A stretch of 64,000 nucleotides of DNA from Comamonas testosteroni (lineage in GTDB: Bacteria > Pseudomonadota > Gammaproteobacteria > Burkholderiales > Burkholderiaceae_C), in contig NZ_AWOR01000021.1 in the NCBI RefSeq assembly GCF_000761245.1, forward strand, positions 1-64,000, in the 5' to 3' direction. Of the stretch, positions 1 to 7,699 are shown one piece after another (the first letter of the stretch is position 1; each line of letters opens with the position of its first letter). Under the pieces are notes generated by a model. That model saw only the letters and a list, made by a program, of their open reading frames with translations. It had not been told where the DNA came from and did not search any database. The position numbers and the translations under genes are program-made.

Positions 1-187
1 CCTGGATGCCCGAGGTGGACCAGGCGGGAAACGCGGCAGCGGCGGCGGCCACGGCCGCCTGCACGTCGCCAGAGCCGCCCTGGGCGTACTCGCCGATCAC
101 ATCGGACAGGTCGCTGGGGTTGGTGTTGGAGGAGTAGCTGTCAGCAGCCGTCCACTGGCCGTTGATGAGGTTGTGGTGTGGGGTCAT
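1..187 (-). CDS. Aldehyde dehydrogenase, alpha-ketoglutaric semialdehyde type (5' part only)
   Basis: Only the first 62 codons lie in the window; the gene continues past base 1. The N-terminus (MTPHHNLINGQW, then NPSDLSDVIGEYAQ) is the typical start of NAD(P)-dependent aldehyde dehydrogenases that oxidise 2-oxoglutarate semialdehyde to 2-oxoglutarate. The upstream neighbour encodes the dehydratase that makes this semialdehyde, so context and sequence agree. It would be the last step of the sugar-acid operon. The catalytic Cys and Glu lie outside the window. A 114-bp gap with only a weak Shine-Dalgarno separates it from the preceding gene. Confidence 0.8.
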   Translation of the reverse strand, partial: MTPHHNLINGQWTAADSYSSNTNPSDLSDVIGEYAQGGSGDVQAAVAAAAAAFPAWSTSGIQ

Positions 188-301
188 GAATATGCTCTTG
201 ATAAAGGAGCTTGCTGCGCTTGTTATTCATAGATATCAGCATGAAAAGCATCTAGATTCTTTAATAGACAAGCGCAACCAGCTCCTGTATTCATAGTCGT
301 C

Positions 302-1231
302 TCAACGGGCCCAGCGCAGCACCAGCGGATCCAGCCGGCGGGCAATGTCCAGCAGCTGGCGCCGCACCTCGGGATGCATGGGCGGCCAGGGCGAGCGCGG
401 CGCATCGCAGGCGATCACGCCGCCCTCCTTCATCAGCGCCTTGGCGGCCAGGAAGCCGGCCTGGCGGTTTTCGTGGTTGATCAGCGGCAGCCAGCGCTGG
501 TACTGCTCGAAGGCCTTGTCCTTGTCGCCTGCGCTGTGGGCTTCGATGATGGGGCGTATGCCGTCGGCAAAGCCGCCGCCGGTCATGGCGCCCGTGGCGC
601 CGGCCTCCAGGTCGGCCAGCAAGGTGATGGCCTCCTCGCCGTCCCAGGGGCCTTCGATGGCTTCGCCGCCCAGAGCGATCAGCTCGCGCAGCTTGCCCGC
701 CGCACCGGCGGTTTCCATCTTGAAGTAGCTGACCTGCGCTATCTCCCTGGCCATGCGGGCCAGAAAGGCCGGCGACAGCGGCGTGCCCGCGGCCGGCGCA
801 TCCTGGACCATGATGGGAATGTCGATGGCGTCGGACACGCCCTGATAGAAGGCCTGCACCTGGGCTTCGCCAAAGCGGAAGGTGGCGCCGTGGTAGGGCG
901 GCATGACCATGACCATGGCGGCGCCCATGTCCTGGGCGCGGCGGCTGCGCTCGGCGCAGACCTTGGTACTGGTGTGGGTGGTGGTCACGATCACGGGCAC
1001 GCGGCCGGCCACATGCTCCAGCGCCGTGCGCGTGAGGATTTCGCGCTCCTCGTCCGAGACCAGGAACTGCTCGGAGAAATTGGCCAGGATGCACAGGCCG
1101 TCCACGCCCGAGTCGATCATGAAGTCCAGGCAGCGCTTCTGGCTGGCCAGGTCCAGCGTGCCGTCCTCGTGGAAGGTGGTGGGCACGACGGGGAAGATGC
1201 CCCTGTAACGGGGATTGGAGAGTCCGGGCAT
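302..1231 (-). CDS. L-2-keto-3-deoxyarabonate dehydratase (DapA superfamily)
   Basis: A 309-residue member of the DHDPS/NAL aldolase superfamily. Class members dehydrate 2-keto-3-deoxy-pentonate to alpha-ketoglutaric semialdehyde through a Schiff base. Visible landmarks are RGIFPVVPTTF at the N-terminus, CILANFSEQF near residue 50, MVQDAPAAGT near 145, the Schiff-base lysine in SYFKMET at about residue 171, and GPWDGEEAITLL. These match the Azospirillum-type enzyme as I remember it. The start has a good ribosome site (AGGAGA about 6 bases upstream) and lies 11 bases after the previous stop. It is paired with the semialdehyde dehydrogenase downstream. The exact stereochemistry of the substrate is inferred. 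Confidence 0.85.
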   Translation of the reverse strand: MPGLSNPRYRGIFPVVPTTFHEDGTLDLASQKRCLDFMIDSGVDGLCILANFSEQFLVSDEEREILTRTALEHVAGRVPVIVTTTHTSTKVCAERSRRAQDMGAAMVMVMPPYHGATFRFGEAQVQAFYQGVSDAIDIPIMVQDAPAAGTPLSPAFLARMAREIAQVSYFKMETAGAAGKLRELIALGGEAIEGPWDGEEAITLLADLEAGATGAMTGGGFADGIRPIIEAHSAGDKDKAFEQYQRWLPLINHENRQAGFLAAKALMKEGGVIACDAPRSPWPPMHPEVRRQLLDIARRLDPLVLRWAR

Positions 1232-1242
1232 GCTGCGTCTCC

Positions 1243-2415
1243 TTACTCGATGATGTGGAACTGGTCGAGGTACTCGGTCTTGAGCGTGAGGCCCAGGCCC
1301 GGCACGTCGTCGCGCAGCTGCAGGAAGCCGTTGTCGGCAACCGGCTCGCCGTCGAAGATGTACCAGAACAGCTCGTTGCCCACTTCCACATCGAAGATGG
1401 GGAAGTACTCGGCCATGGGCGAGGCCAGCGTGCTCATGGTCAGGTGGTAGTTGTGCATCTGGCCGGCATGCGGGATCACGGGCACGGAATAGGCCTCGCA
1501 CAGGGCATTGATCTTGTGCGCCGCCGTGATGCCGCCCACGCGGTTGGTGTCGTACTGCACGACGGAGACGGCCTTCTTGTCCAGCAACTGCTTGAAGCCG
1601 TAGAGGCTGAACTCGTGCTCGCCGCCCGAGATGGGAACGATGTTCATGGCGTTGAGCTCGGCGTAGCCGTCGATGTCGTCGGCGATCACGGGCTCTTCCA
1701 GCCAGCGCGGCTCGAACCTGGCGAGCTTGGGCAGCATGCGCTTGGCGTACTCCAGGTTCCAGCCCATGTAGCACTCCAGCATCAGGTCACTGTCGTAGCC
1801 GATCACTTCGCGAATCGCCTCGACGGACTTGAGGTTCTCGCGCACGCCCTCCTGCAGATGGGCTGGGCCGTAGCCGAAGCGCATCTTGAAGGCCTTGAAG
1901 CCCTGATCCAGGAATTTCTGCGCCTCGTCCTGCATCTCTTTCAGGTCGGTGCGGTAGAGCTTGCTGTAGTAGCAGGGGATCTTTTCCTTGGTGCGCCCGC
2001 CCAGCAGCTTGAACACGGGCTTGTTCACGCTCTTGCCCAGAATGTCCCAGATGGCCAGGTCCACGGCCGAGATGGCGGCCATGGTCACGCCCTTTCGGCC
2101 CCAGGCGTGGGTGGCGCGGTACATGCGCTGCCACAGGTATTCGTAGTCCCAGGGGTCCTGACCGATGACGAGAGGTGCCAGGTACTCGTCGATGATGGCC
2201 TTGGCTATTTTTGGCGCCAGGGCCACATTGCCCAGACCGATGATGCCGTCATCGGTTTCGATCTCCACCACAGTCCACGAATGGAAGCGGAAGGTGCTCA
2301 TGGACTCGGTGTTGGAGTACACCAGATCCATGGCGTTGGAGCAGAAGTTGCCCTGGGGCGGAACGGTCTTGCCCTTCCATTCATAGACACGGGCGCGGAC
2401 GGACTTGATCTTCAT
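1243..2415 (-). CDS. Enolase-superfamily sugar-acid dehydratase (L-rhamnonate dehydratase-like)
   Basis: A 390-residue mandelate racemase/muconate lactonising enzyme family protein. It probably dehydrates an aldonic acid to a 2-keto-3-deoxy acid. The capping domain is followed by the barrel with acidic metal ligands at about E214 (LMLECYMGW), E240 (RWLEEP) and E266 (SGGEHE), and a His near residue 316 ([12 protein letters not shown]), the arrangement of the rhamnonate dehydratase group. The usual KxK is KMR here. I chose ATG 2415 rather than the longer reading frame because GAGG sits about 7 bases upstream. Substrate is unknown; the downstream dehydratase argues for a pentonate or 6-deoxyhexonate. 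Confidence 0.75.
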   Translation of the reverse strand: MKIKSVRARVYEWKGKTVPPQGNFCSNAMDLVYSNTESMSTFRFHSWTVVEIETDDGIIGLGNVALAPKIAKAIIDEYLAPLVIGQDPWDYEYLWQRMYRATHAWGRKGVTMAAISAVDLAIWDILGKSVNKPVFKLLGGRTKEKIPCYYSKLYRTDLKEMQDEAQKFLDQGFKAFKMRFGYGPAHLQEGVRENLKSVEAIREVIGYDSDLMLECYMGWNLEYAKRMLPKLARFEPRWLEEPVIADDIDGYAELNAMNIVPISGGEHEFSLYGFKQLLDKKAVSVVQYDTNRVGGITAAHKINALCEAYSVPVIPHAGQMHNYHLTMSTLASPMAEYFPIFDVEVGNELFWYIFDGEPVADNGFLQLRDDVPGLGLTLKTEYLDQFHIIE

Positions 2416-2475
2416 ACAGACCTCGGAAGAAAAGAGTGAGTAGGACAGGCGGCCCAAGCCGCCAGGAAAATGGGC

Positions 2476-3525
2476 TCAGACCGCCGGTGCGGCCTGACGA
2501 TCGCGGTGGGCGGCCCCCATGCGTGCGGCAATCTGCAGCGCCTGCCAGGTGGCCTCCACATTGGCCTTGCCCTGACCCGCGATGTCGTAGGCCGTGCCAT
2601 GGGCCGGCGTGGTGATGGGAATCGGCAGGCCGCCCTGCACCGTCACCCCGCGCGAGAAGCCCAGCAGCTTGATGGCGATCTGGCCCTGGTCGTGGTACAT
2701 GGTCACGATGGCCTGGTACTCGCCGGCCTGGGCCTTGAGGAAGATGGTGTCGGCCGGGAACGGGCCGTGAAACGGCGCATCGCTGGGCCAGTCGCGCGCC
2801 TGCAGGGCCTGCACGGCGGGCGCGATGATGTCGATTTCCTCGCGGCCGCAGGTGCCGCCGTCGCCGTTGTGCGGGTTGAAGCCGGCAATCGCCACCTTGG
2901 GAGCAGCCAGGCCGCTGGCGCGCAAGGCGTTGTAGATCAGCTCGGCCGCCTGGCTGATGCGCTCCACGCTCAGGTAGCTGGCCACATCCTTGAGCGGCAC
3001 GTGCGAGGAAATGCGCGAGGTCCAGAGATCGCCCAGCGTGTTGAACTCGCAGAAGTAGCCGGTCACGCCCAGGTACTCGGCAAAGTGGTGCAGCTCGTCC
3101 TCGTGGCGCAGGCCGCCCAGCTTCATGGCCTGCTTGTTCAAGGGCGCAAAGCAGATAGCGTCGATATCGCCGGCCATGGCCGCATCCATGCATTGGTCGA
3201 GCACCTGCAGCACCGAGCGGCCGCCTGCCGCCCCCACCTGCCCCTGCACCACATCGGCCTGGGCGACGGTGTCCACGGCCACAAAGGCCGGCAGCCGCGT
3301 ATCGGCACGCTCGCGCGCAGCGGACAGGCCGGCCAGCGCCGCGGTTGCAACCTGCAGGCCGGCGATGCGCTGGCCCTGCTCCCAGAGCCAGGGATCACCG
3401 ATCAGCACCAGGTTCGCCTGCTCGGTGGCTTGCGGCCTGGCGAGCAAACGTGCAATCAGTTCGGCGCCGATGCCGCAAGGATCGCCCAGGGTCAGGGCGA
3501 CAACGGGAAGAGAAGCCTTGCTCAT
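2476..3525 (-). CDS. PdxA-family dehydrogenase (PdxA2-like, catabolic)
   Basis: A 349-residue homologue of 4-hydroxythreonine-4-phosphate dehydrogenase. It has the N-terminal TLGDPCGIGAEL loop, metal-binding histidines in RHEDELHHF, SSHVPLKD and MYHDQGQIAIK, and the GGLPIPITTPAHGTAYDIAG C-terminus. PdxA paralogues outside vitamin B6 synthesis act in catabolism, for example on phosphothreonate or in terephthalate diol oxidation. This one sits inside a sugar-acid operon, with no DUF1537 kinase visible, so a catabolic role is likely and the substrate unknown. The start lies 2 bases after the stop of the preceding Bug gene. Confidence 0.8.
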   Translation of the reverse strand: MSKASLPVVALTLGDPCGIGAELIARLLARPQATEQANLVLIGDPWLWEQGQRIAGLQVATAALAGLSAARERADTRLPAFVAVDTVAQADVVQGQVGAAGGRSVLQVLDQCMDAAMAGDIDAICFAPLNKQAMKLGGLRHEDELHHFAEYLGVTGYFCEFNTLGDLWTSRISSHVPLKDVASYLSVERISQAAELIYNALRASGLAAPKVAIAGFNPHNGDGGTCGREEIDIIAPAVQALQARDWPSDAPFHGPFPADTIFLKAQAGEYQAIVTMYHDQGQIAIKLLGFSRGVTVQGGLPIPITTPAHGTAYDIAGQGKANVEATWQALQIAARMGAAHRDRQAAPAV

Positions 3526-3527
3526 GC

Positions 3528-4505
3528 TCAGTCCAGCTTGATGTTGTTCTTGCGAATGATGTCGCCGAAGCGCTTGTACTCGGCGAGATGAAAACTGCCA
3601 AAGTCGGCCTGGGGCATGGGCCGCAGCTCGGCCCCCACGGCTTCGAGACGGGTCTTGGTCTCGGGCATGGCGATGACCTTGTTGACCTCGTCATGCACTT
3701 TTCGCTGAACCGCCTTGGGCGTGGAGGCGGGCATGTAGATGCCGTACCAGGCGCTGATTTCCACATTGCGCAGACCCGCTTCGGCCATGGTCGGCACCTG
3801 GGGCAGCTGAGGGTTGCGCTGGGGCGAAGTGACCGCCAGGGCACGCAGCTTGCCGGCCTTGATCTGGCCTATGACCGAGGGCATGGTGTCGAAGCTCATC
3901 TGCACCTGGCCGCTGACCAGATCGACCAGGGCGGCAGCGCTGCCCTTGTAGGGCACGTGGGTGATCTGAATGCCTGCGGCATCCTTGAACACCTCGGCAG
4001 CGATATGCTGGGTACTGCCCGTGCCGCTGCTGGCGAAGTTGATCTGATTGGGATTCTTCCTGGCCATGGCCACCAGCTCCGCCACCGTGTTGGCGGCAAC
4101 GGAGTTGCCCACCACCAGCACATTGGGCACCGAGCCGACAAAGGCCACGGGCACCAGATCCCGGTTGTTGTCATAGCCGAGCTTGAGCAGATGTGGTGCG
4201 ATGGCATGGGCCGTGACCACGCCCATGACCATGGTGTGACCGTCGGTAGCCTTGGCCGTCATGTCCACAGCCAGCGTGTTGGAGACGCCAGGCCGGTTCT
4301 CCACGATCACCGGCTGCTTGAGCAGCGGCCCCAGCCTGTCGGCCACGGCGCGGGCCATGGCATCGGTGCCGCCTCCGGGTGCAGAACCCACCAGCATGCG
4401 CACGGGCTTGACGGGCCAATTAGCCGAGTCCTGTGCCTGGACCTGCCAGGGCAGCGCGGCGGCGCCGCACACCGCGGCTATGGAAAGTAGATGACGTCTT
4501 TGCAC
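3528..4505 (-). CDS. Tripartite tricarboxylate transporter substrate-binding protein (Bug/TctC family)
   Basis: A 325-residue periplasmic solute-binding protein with an N-terminal signal peptide ending near VQAQ. It carries the family hallmarks PVRMLVGSAPGGGTDAMAR, ENRPGVSN, INFASSGTGSTQH, HVPYKGSAAALVDL and AGKLRALAVTS. It is the first gene of the minus-strand sugar-acid operon, so its ligand is probably the acid degraded by the following enzymes. No TctA/TctB membrane genes are nearby, which is common for the expanded Bug families of Burkholderiales. The promoter should lie in the 115-base gap shared with the divergent LysR gene. Confidence 0.88.
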   Translation of the reverse strand: MQRRHLLSIAAVCGAAALPWQVQAQDSANWPVKPVRMLVGSAPGGGTDAMARAVADRLGPLLKQPVIVENRPGVSNTLAVDMTAKATDGHTMVMGVVTAHAIAPHLLKLGYDNNRDLVPVAFVGSVPNVLVVGNSVAANTVAELVAMARKNPNQINFASSGTGSTQHIAAEVFKDAAGIQITHVPYKGSAAALVDLVSGQVQMSFDTMPSVIGQIKAGKLRALAVTSPQRNPQLPQVPTMAEAGLRNVEISAWYGIYMPASTPKAVQRKVHDEVNKVIAMPETKTRLEAVGAELRPMPQADFGSFHLAEYKRFGDIIRKNNIKLD

Positions 4506-4577
4506 ATTTGTCTCCTTGGCTTTTTTATTTCATCGCAGCCCGATGCTAGGGAAGGCGCTGATATGCGTAAATTGAAA

Positions 4578-4597
4578 GTTATTGATTAATCGATAAC
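4578..4597. promoter_or_regulatory. Near-perfect 20-bp palindrome between LysR gene and operon (operator candidate)
   Basis: The sequence GTTATTGATTAATCGATAAC is an inverted repeat with one mismatched pair. It lies in the divergent intergenic space between the Bug/sugar-acid operon and the LysR-type regulator at 4621. Its A/T-rich symmetric form fits the LysR T-N11-A type recognition site. The assignment to that regulator is inferred from position. Confidence 0.5.
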
Positions 4598-4620
4598 CTG
4601 GAGCAATAAGAAGCCATGCC

Positions 4621-5565
4621 ATGGGATCGATAGACAAACGCGACAACACGCCCCAGCTGCTGAACCGGTTGCGCATGCGCCAGGTGGCCTTGATACTGGC
4701 CATCGACGAGCGCCAGACCTTGCGCGCGGCAGCGGCCGAACTAGGTCTGACCCAGCCGGCAGCCACCAAGATGCTGCAGGAGCTCGAAGATGCACTGGGT
4801 CAGCCGCTGTTCGAGCGCGTGGGACGGCGGCTGCAGCGCAATGCGGCCGGAGAGCGGGTGCTGGAATATTTCCGTTCGCTGCGCGGCAATATCGAGGCCC
4901 TGAATCGCGAACTGGGCGAGCTGCGCCAGGGAAGCTCCGGGAGGCTGGCCGTGGGCAGCATCATGGCCGCATCGCCCGGGCGGCTGACCCAGGCCTTGCT
5001 GGAGCTGAAACAGCAGCTTCCCTTGCTGGAGCTGGAAGTGGCCGTGGACACCAGCGATCGCTTGCTGGCCCAGTTGCGCGAGGGCGTGCTGGAGGTGGTC
5101 ATCGGTCGCATGACGAATGAAGCGGGCAGCGATTGCCGCTTTTGCCCGATCGACGACGAGCAGCTGGCGTTCATCGTGCGCAAGGAGCATCCTCTGCTGT
5201 CGCTGCAGCGGCCCGGTCTGCAGGCCTTGCAGGGACATGGCTGGGTGATGCAGCCGCCCGGCAGCCCCATGCGCAGCTTGATAGAGCAGGAGTTCCGCGA
5301 GCACAGTCTGCCGCTGCCGCGCGGCCTGATCGAGACCGGCTCCATACTCACCACCATCAATCTGGTGCGAAGCTCGAATATGGTGGGCGTGATTCCGCGC
5401 ACGGTGGCGGACCTGCATGCCGACCACGGCATGCTGCATATCTTGCCGTATCGGACCAGACGCAGTCTGGAGGCCTATGGCAGCCTGGTTCGCAAGGACC
5501 GGCCCATCAGCCGCTCGGCACAGATGTTCCTGGATCTGCTGCACCGCCGCGACGCAGCGGCCTGA
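4621..5565 (+). CDS. LysR-family transcriptional regulator (GbpR-like)
   Basis: A 314-residue LysR-type regulator. The winged-helix domain covers about residues 15-75 (RQVALILAIDERQTLRAAA, LTQPAATKMLQELEDALG, LFERVGRRL), followed by a type 2 periplasmic-binding-fold effector domain beginning near LAVGSIMAAS. It is divergent from the sugar-acid operon and most likely controls it in response to a pathway sugar acid. No strong Shine-Dalgarno precedes the ATG; another ATG 6 bases earlier is out of frame. Effector is unknown. Confidence 0.85.
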   Translation: MGSIDKRDNTPQLLNRLRMRQVALILAIDERQTLRAAAAELGLTQPAATKMLQELEDALGQPLFERVGRRLQRNAAGERVLEYFRSLRGNIEALNRELGELRQGSSGRLAVGSIMAASPGRLTQALLELKQQLPLLELEVAVDTSDRLLAQLREGVLEVVIGRMTNEAGSDCRFCPIDDEQLAFIVRKEHPLLSLQRPGLQALQGHGWVMQPPGSPMRSLIEQEFREHSLPLPRGLIETGSILTTINLVRSSNMVGVIPRTVADLHADHGMLHILPYRTRRSLEAYGSLVRKDRPISRSAQMFLDLLHRRDAAA

Positions 5566-5672
5566 ACAAGGGTCGACACCGGCGCCCCCTGTCCGAATCC
5601 CTCGGTCCCAAGGCGTTCAAGCGCAATGGCCAACCCCGGCCTCAGGGCTGCGCATCCAGGCCCGAGGCAGCA

Positions 5673-7031
5673 CTAGCCGTCCAGGTTCAGCTCCCGGCGC
5701 AATGCCGCCGCCCGGCGCGCATGCTCCGACTCGCCGGGCCGGCCCAGACTGCGGTGCAAGGCGGCAAGATTATCCAGCAGCGGCAACAGGCGCGCATCGC
5801 TGCCGCCCAGCGCATGCTCCATCAGACCCAAGGCCTCGATGAACATGGGCTGCGCTTCCTGGAAACGACGCTTGCGGTAGGCCAGGCCGGCAAGGCCGTT
5901 GAGCACGCCTGCCTTGCCCACCTGGGCCTCGGGACTTTTTTGCTCCCTGTACAGCGCCAGCGATTGCACATATAGCGTCTGCGCCTGCTCCTCATGGCGC
6001 AGGGCCTCGGCCATGCGCGCACGGCTGGCCAGAAGATTCGCCTGCCACAGCACATCGGGCGCATGCAGGCCGGCAATGGCCTGCGCCTGCTCGAACAATG
6101 CATGGGCTTGCGCATAGTCCTTGTTCTGCGCCCGCCACAGGCCCAGCTCGTTAAGCACCTGGGCCAAGACCAGGGCTTGCGGATCCTGCAGCAGCAGCAC
6201 GTCCCTGGCGCGCTCGTACTGGGCGGCGGCTTTCGCATCGTCGCCCTCTCGGTGGTGCAGCCTGGCCTGCGCCAGCAGTACGGACACCAGATTCGAACTG
6301 CTGCCGCCTGTCTGCTGTTGCAGCGCCATTGCCTGGTCCAATGTCTGCTGCGCCTGCTCCAGACTGCCTTGCTGCTCCTGGCTGCGTGCCAGGGTCAACA
6401 GGCCTTGAACGCGGGTCGCCACATCGACCTGGGCCGCAGCATCGACCGGCAGGGCCGACAGTTGCTGCAGATAGGCTTGCGCCTTGTCATGCTCGCCCAG
6501 GCTCGCATGCAGATCGCCCAGGGCCTGCAGCGCTTTTTCGCGCAGCGCCAGCGAGACGGCATCTGCCGGCAGGGCCTGTGCCACTTCAAGAGCCCGCTGA
6601 TAGCTCTGCACGGCCTCGCGCGGCTGCTGCATGGCCTTTTGCACATTGCCCAGATTCCAGGCCACGGATGCGGTATTGGCATGCGTTCCAAGGCTGGTCT
6701 GATTCAGCTTCAACGCCTTGAGCAGAGACTGTTCGGCTTCGGCGTTGTGGCCTCGGGCCTGCTGGATCAGGCCCAGAAGGTTCAGACTACTGGCCATATA
6801 GGGGCGCTGGCCCTGGCGCTGCTGCTCTGCCAGCTCCAGTGCCTGGCGCGCGGTTTGCTCGGCTGGCCCATACGCCTGTTCGCTCTGCTGGCGCAAGGCC
6901 TTGTCGTAAAGGCCCTGCCACTGTGCAGTCTGAGCCAGCAATGGCGGGCTTGCAGCCACGCTGATCAGCAGCGCCAGCGGCACCAGAGATACCAGCACAG
7001 TCCAGGACGGCAGCCGCGCTGGCCTAGACAT
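5673..7031 (-). CDS. Exported tetratricopeptide-repeat protein
   Basis: A 452-residue protein. An N-terminal hydrophobic segment (VLVSLVPLALLISVAAS, then LLAQ) is read as a signal peptide, followed by successive TPR-like helical pairs such as ASSLNLLGLIQQARGHNAEAEQ, ASVAWNLGNVQKAMQQPREA and LNGLAGLAYRKRRFQEA. TPR arrays mediate protein contacts, probably in the periplasm here. The start at 7031 overlaps the last 8 bases of the heme-oxygenase gene (ATGTCTAG), indicating translational coupling, so it belongs to the iron/heme operon. Its specific function is unknown. A longer reading frame starts 30 bases upstream, but the overlap favours this start. Confidence 0.75.
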   Translation of the reverse strand: MSRPARLPSWTVLVSLVPLALLISVAASPPLLAQTAQWQGLYDKALRQQSEQAYGPAEQTARQALELAEQQRQGQRPYMASSLNLLGLIQQARGHNAEAEQSLLKALKLNQTSLGTHANTASVAWNLGNVQKAMQQPREAVQSYQRALEVAQALPADAVSLALREKALQALGDLHASLGEHDKAQAYLQQLSALPVDAAAQVDVATRVQGLLTLARSQEQQGSLEQAQQTLDQAMALQQQTGGSSSNLVSVLLAQARLHHREGDDAKAAAQYERARDVLLLQDPQALVLAQVLNELGLWRAQNKDYAQAHALFEQAQAIAGLHAPDVLWQANLLASRARMAEALRHEEQAQTLYVQSLALYREQKSPEAQVGKAGVLNGLAGLAYRKRRFQEAQPMFIEALGLMEHALGGSDARLLPLLDNLAALHRSLGRPGESEHARRAAALRRELNLDG

Positions 7032-7629
7032 GAAGCTCACAGTGCGTTTGCACATAGCCATGCACCGTCAAAAACGCAGCTTGCGCGGCTTCTGCCGCAC
7101 GCCCCCTGCCCACAGGGTCCAGCGGCACGGCATCGAGCTGAGCGCTGAATGCCTTCCAGCTCAGCGCTCGTCCCTGCGCATGCGGTGCCAGATGACGCGC
7201 GCCGAAGTCGGCATTCAGCTCCAGTGCTGCGGCTGCCTTGAGCAAAAAGGCTGCCCCCAGATTGGAGCCCTGCTCCACATACAGCCAGCCCAGGGCCGTG
7301 GCAAGGTCCACGGCAGCACCCGACGCGAACACTGGTGCGGGCAGATCCTGCGGCAGGGCCCGACCCAGATCGCTCAGGTCGCAGGTGACCGCACTCAAAC
7401 GCTGGCGCCCGGCCAGACCAGGCAGCAGTCGATTGAGTTCCGGCTGCTCAAACAGGGCCGCCACATCGCGCTGAAAGAGATACTGCACCCGAAGAAATTG
7501 CGCATAGCTCTCGCGACTGGCAAACGGTTTGGCGGCCATGATGCGTTGATCCAGCTGGCCATGGCTGGCCTGGGAGGCCGAGCGCAGCAAGGCGCTCAGC
7601 CCCTGGGCTTCTATCGTCGATATATCCAT
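7024..7629 (-). CDS. Biliverdin-producing heme oxygenase-like protein
   Basis: A 201-residue protein of the heme oxygenase/BphO fold, expected to open heme to biliverdin, CO and Fe2+. SQASHGQLDQRIM near the N-terminus supplies the likely proximal histidine, and GWLYVEQGSNLGAAFL matches the conserved distal-helix segment of bacterial heme oxygenases. It lies in the minus-strand run with an ECF sigma factor, FecR and TonB receptor, so release of iron from imported heme is a reasonable role. I chose the ATG at 7629 because the longer frame adds low-complexity sequence unrelated to the family. The gene ends inside the start of the TPR gene. Confidence 0.75.
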   Translation of the reverse strand: MDISTIEAQGLSALLRSASQASHGQLDQRIMAAKPFASRESYAQFLRVQYLFQRDVAALFEQPELNRLLPGLAGRQRLSAVTCDLSDLGRALPQDLPAPVFASGAAVDLATALGWLYVEQGSNLGAAFLLKAAAALELNADFGARHLAPHAQGRALSWKAFSAQLDAVPLDPVGRGRAAEAAQAAFLTVHGYVQTHCELHV

Positions 7630-7699
7630 CGGAAATTCCGCTTTCCATCCAGAAGGCGGACACCAAGTCCTCTGGATTCGGTGCCCGCCTGCGCTTTCA

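Noticed and set aside
302..1774. 490-codon version of the L-KDA dehydratase frame
   Set aside because: The first ~180 codons overlap the enolase-superfamily gene in another frame and read as Arg/Gly-rich noise; the ATG at 1231 has a good ribosome site.
374..2439. Long plus-strand frames opposite the sugar-acid operon
   Set aside because: Shadows of the L-KDA dehydratase and enolase-superfamily genes, whose catalytic residues are conserved on the minus strand.
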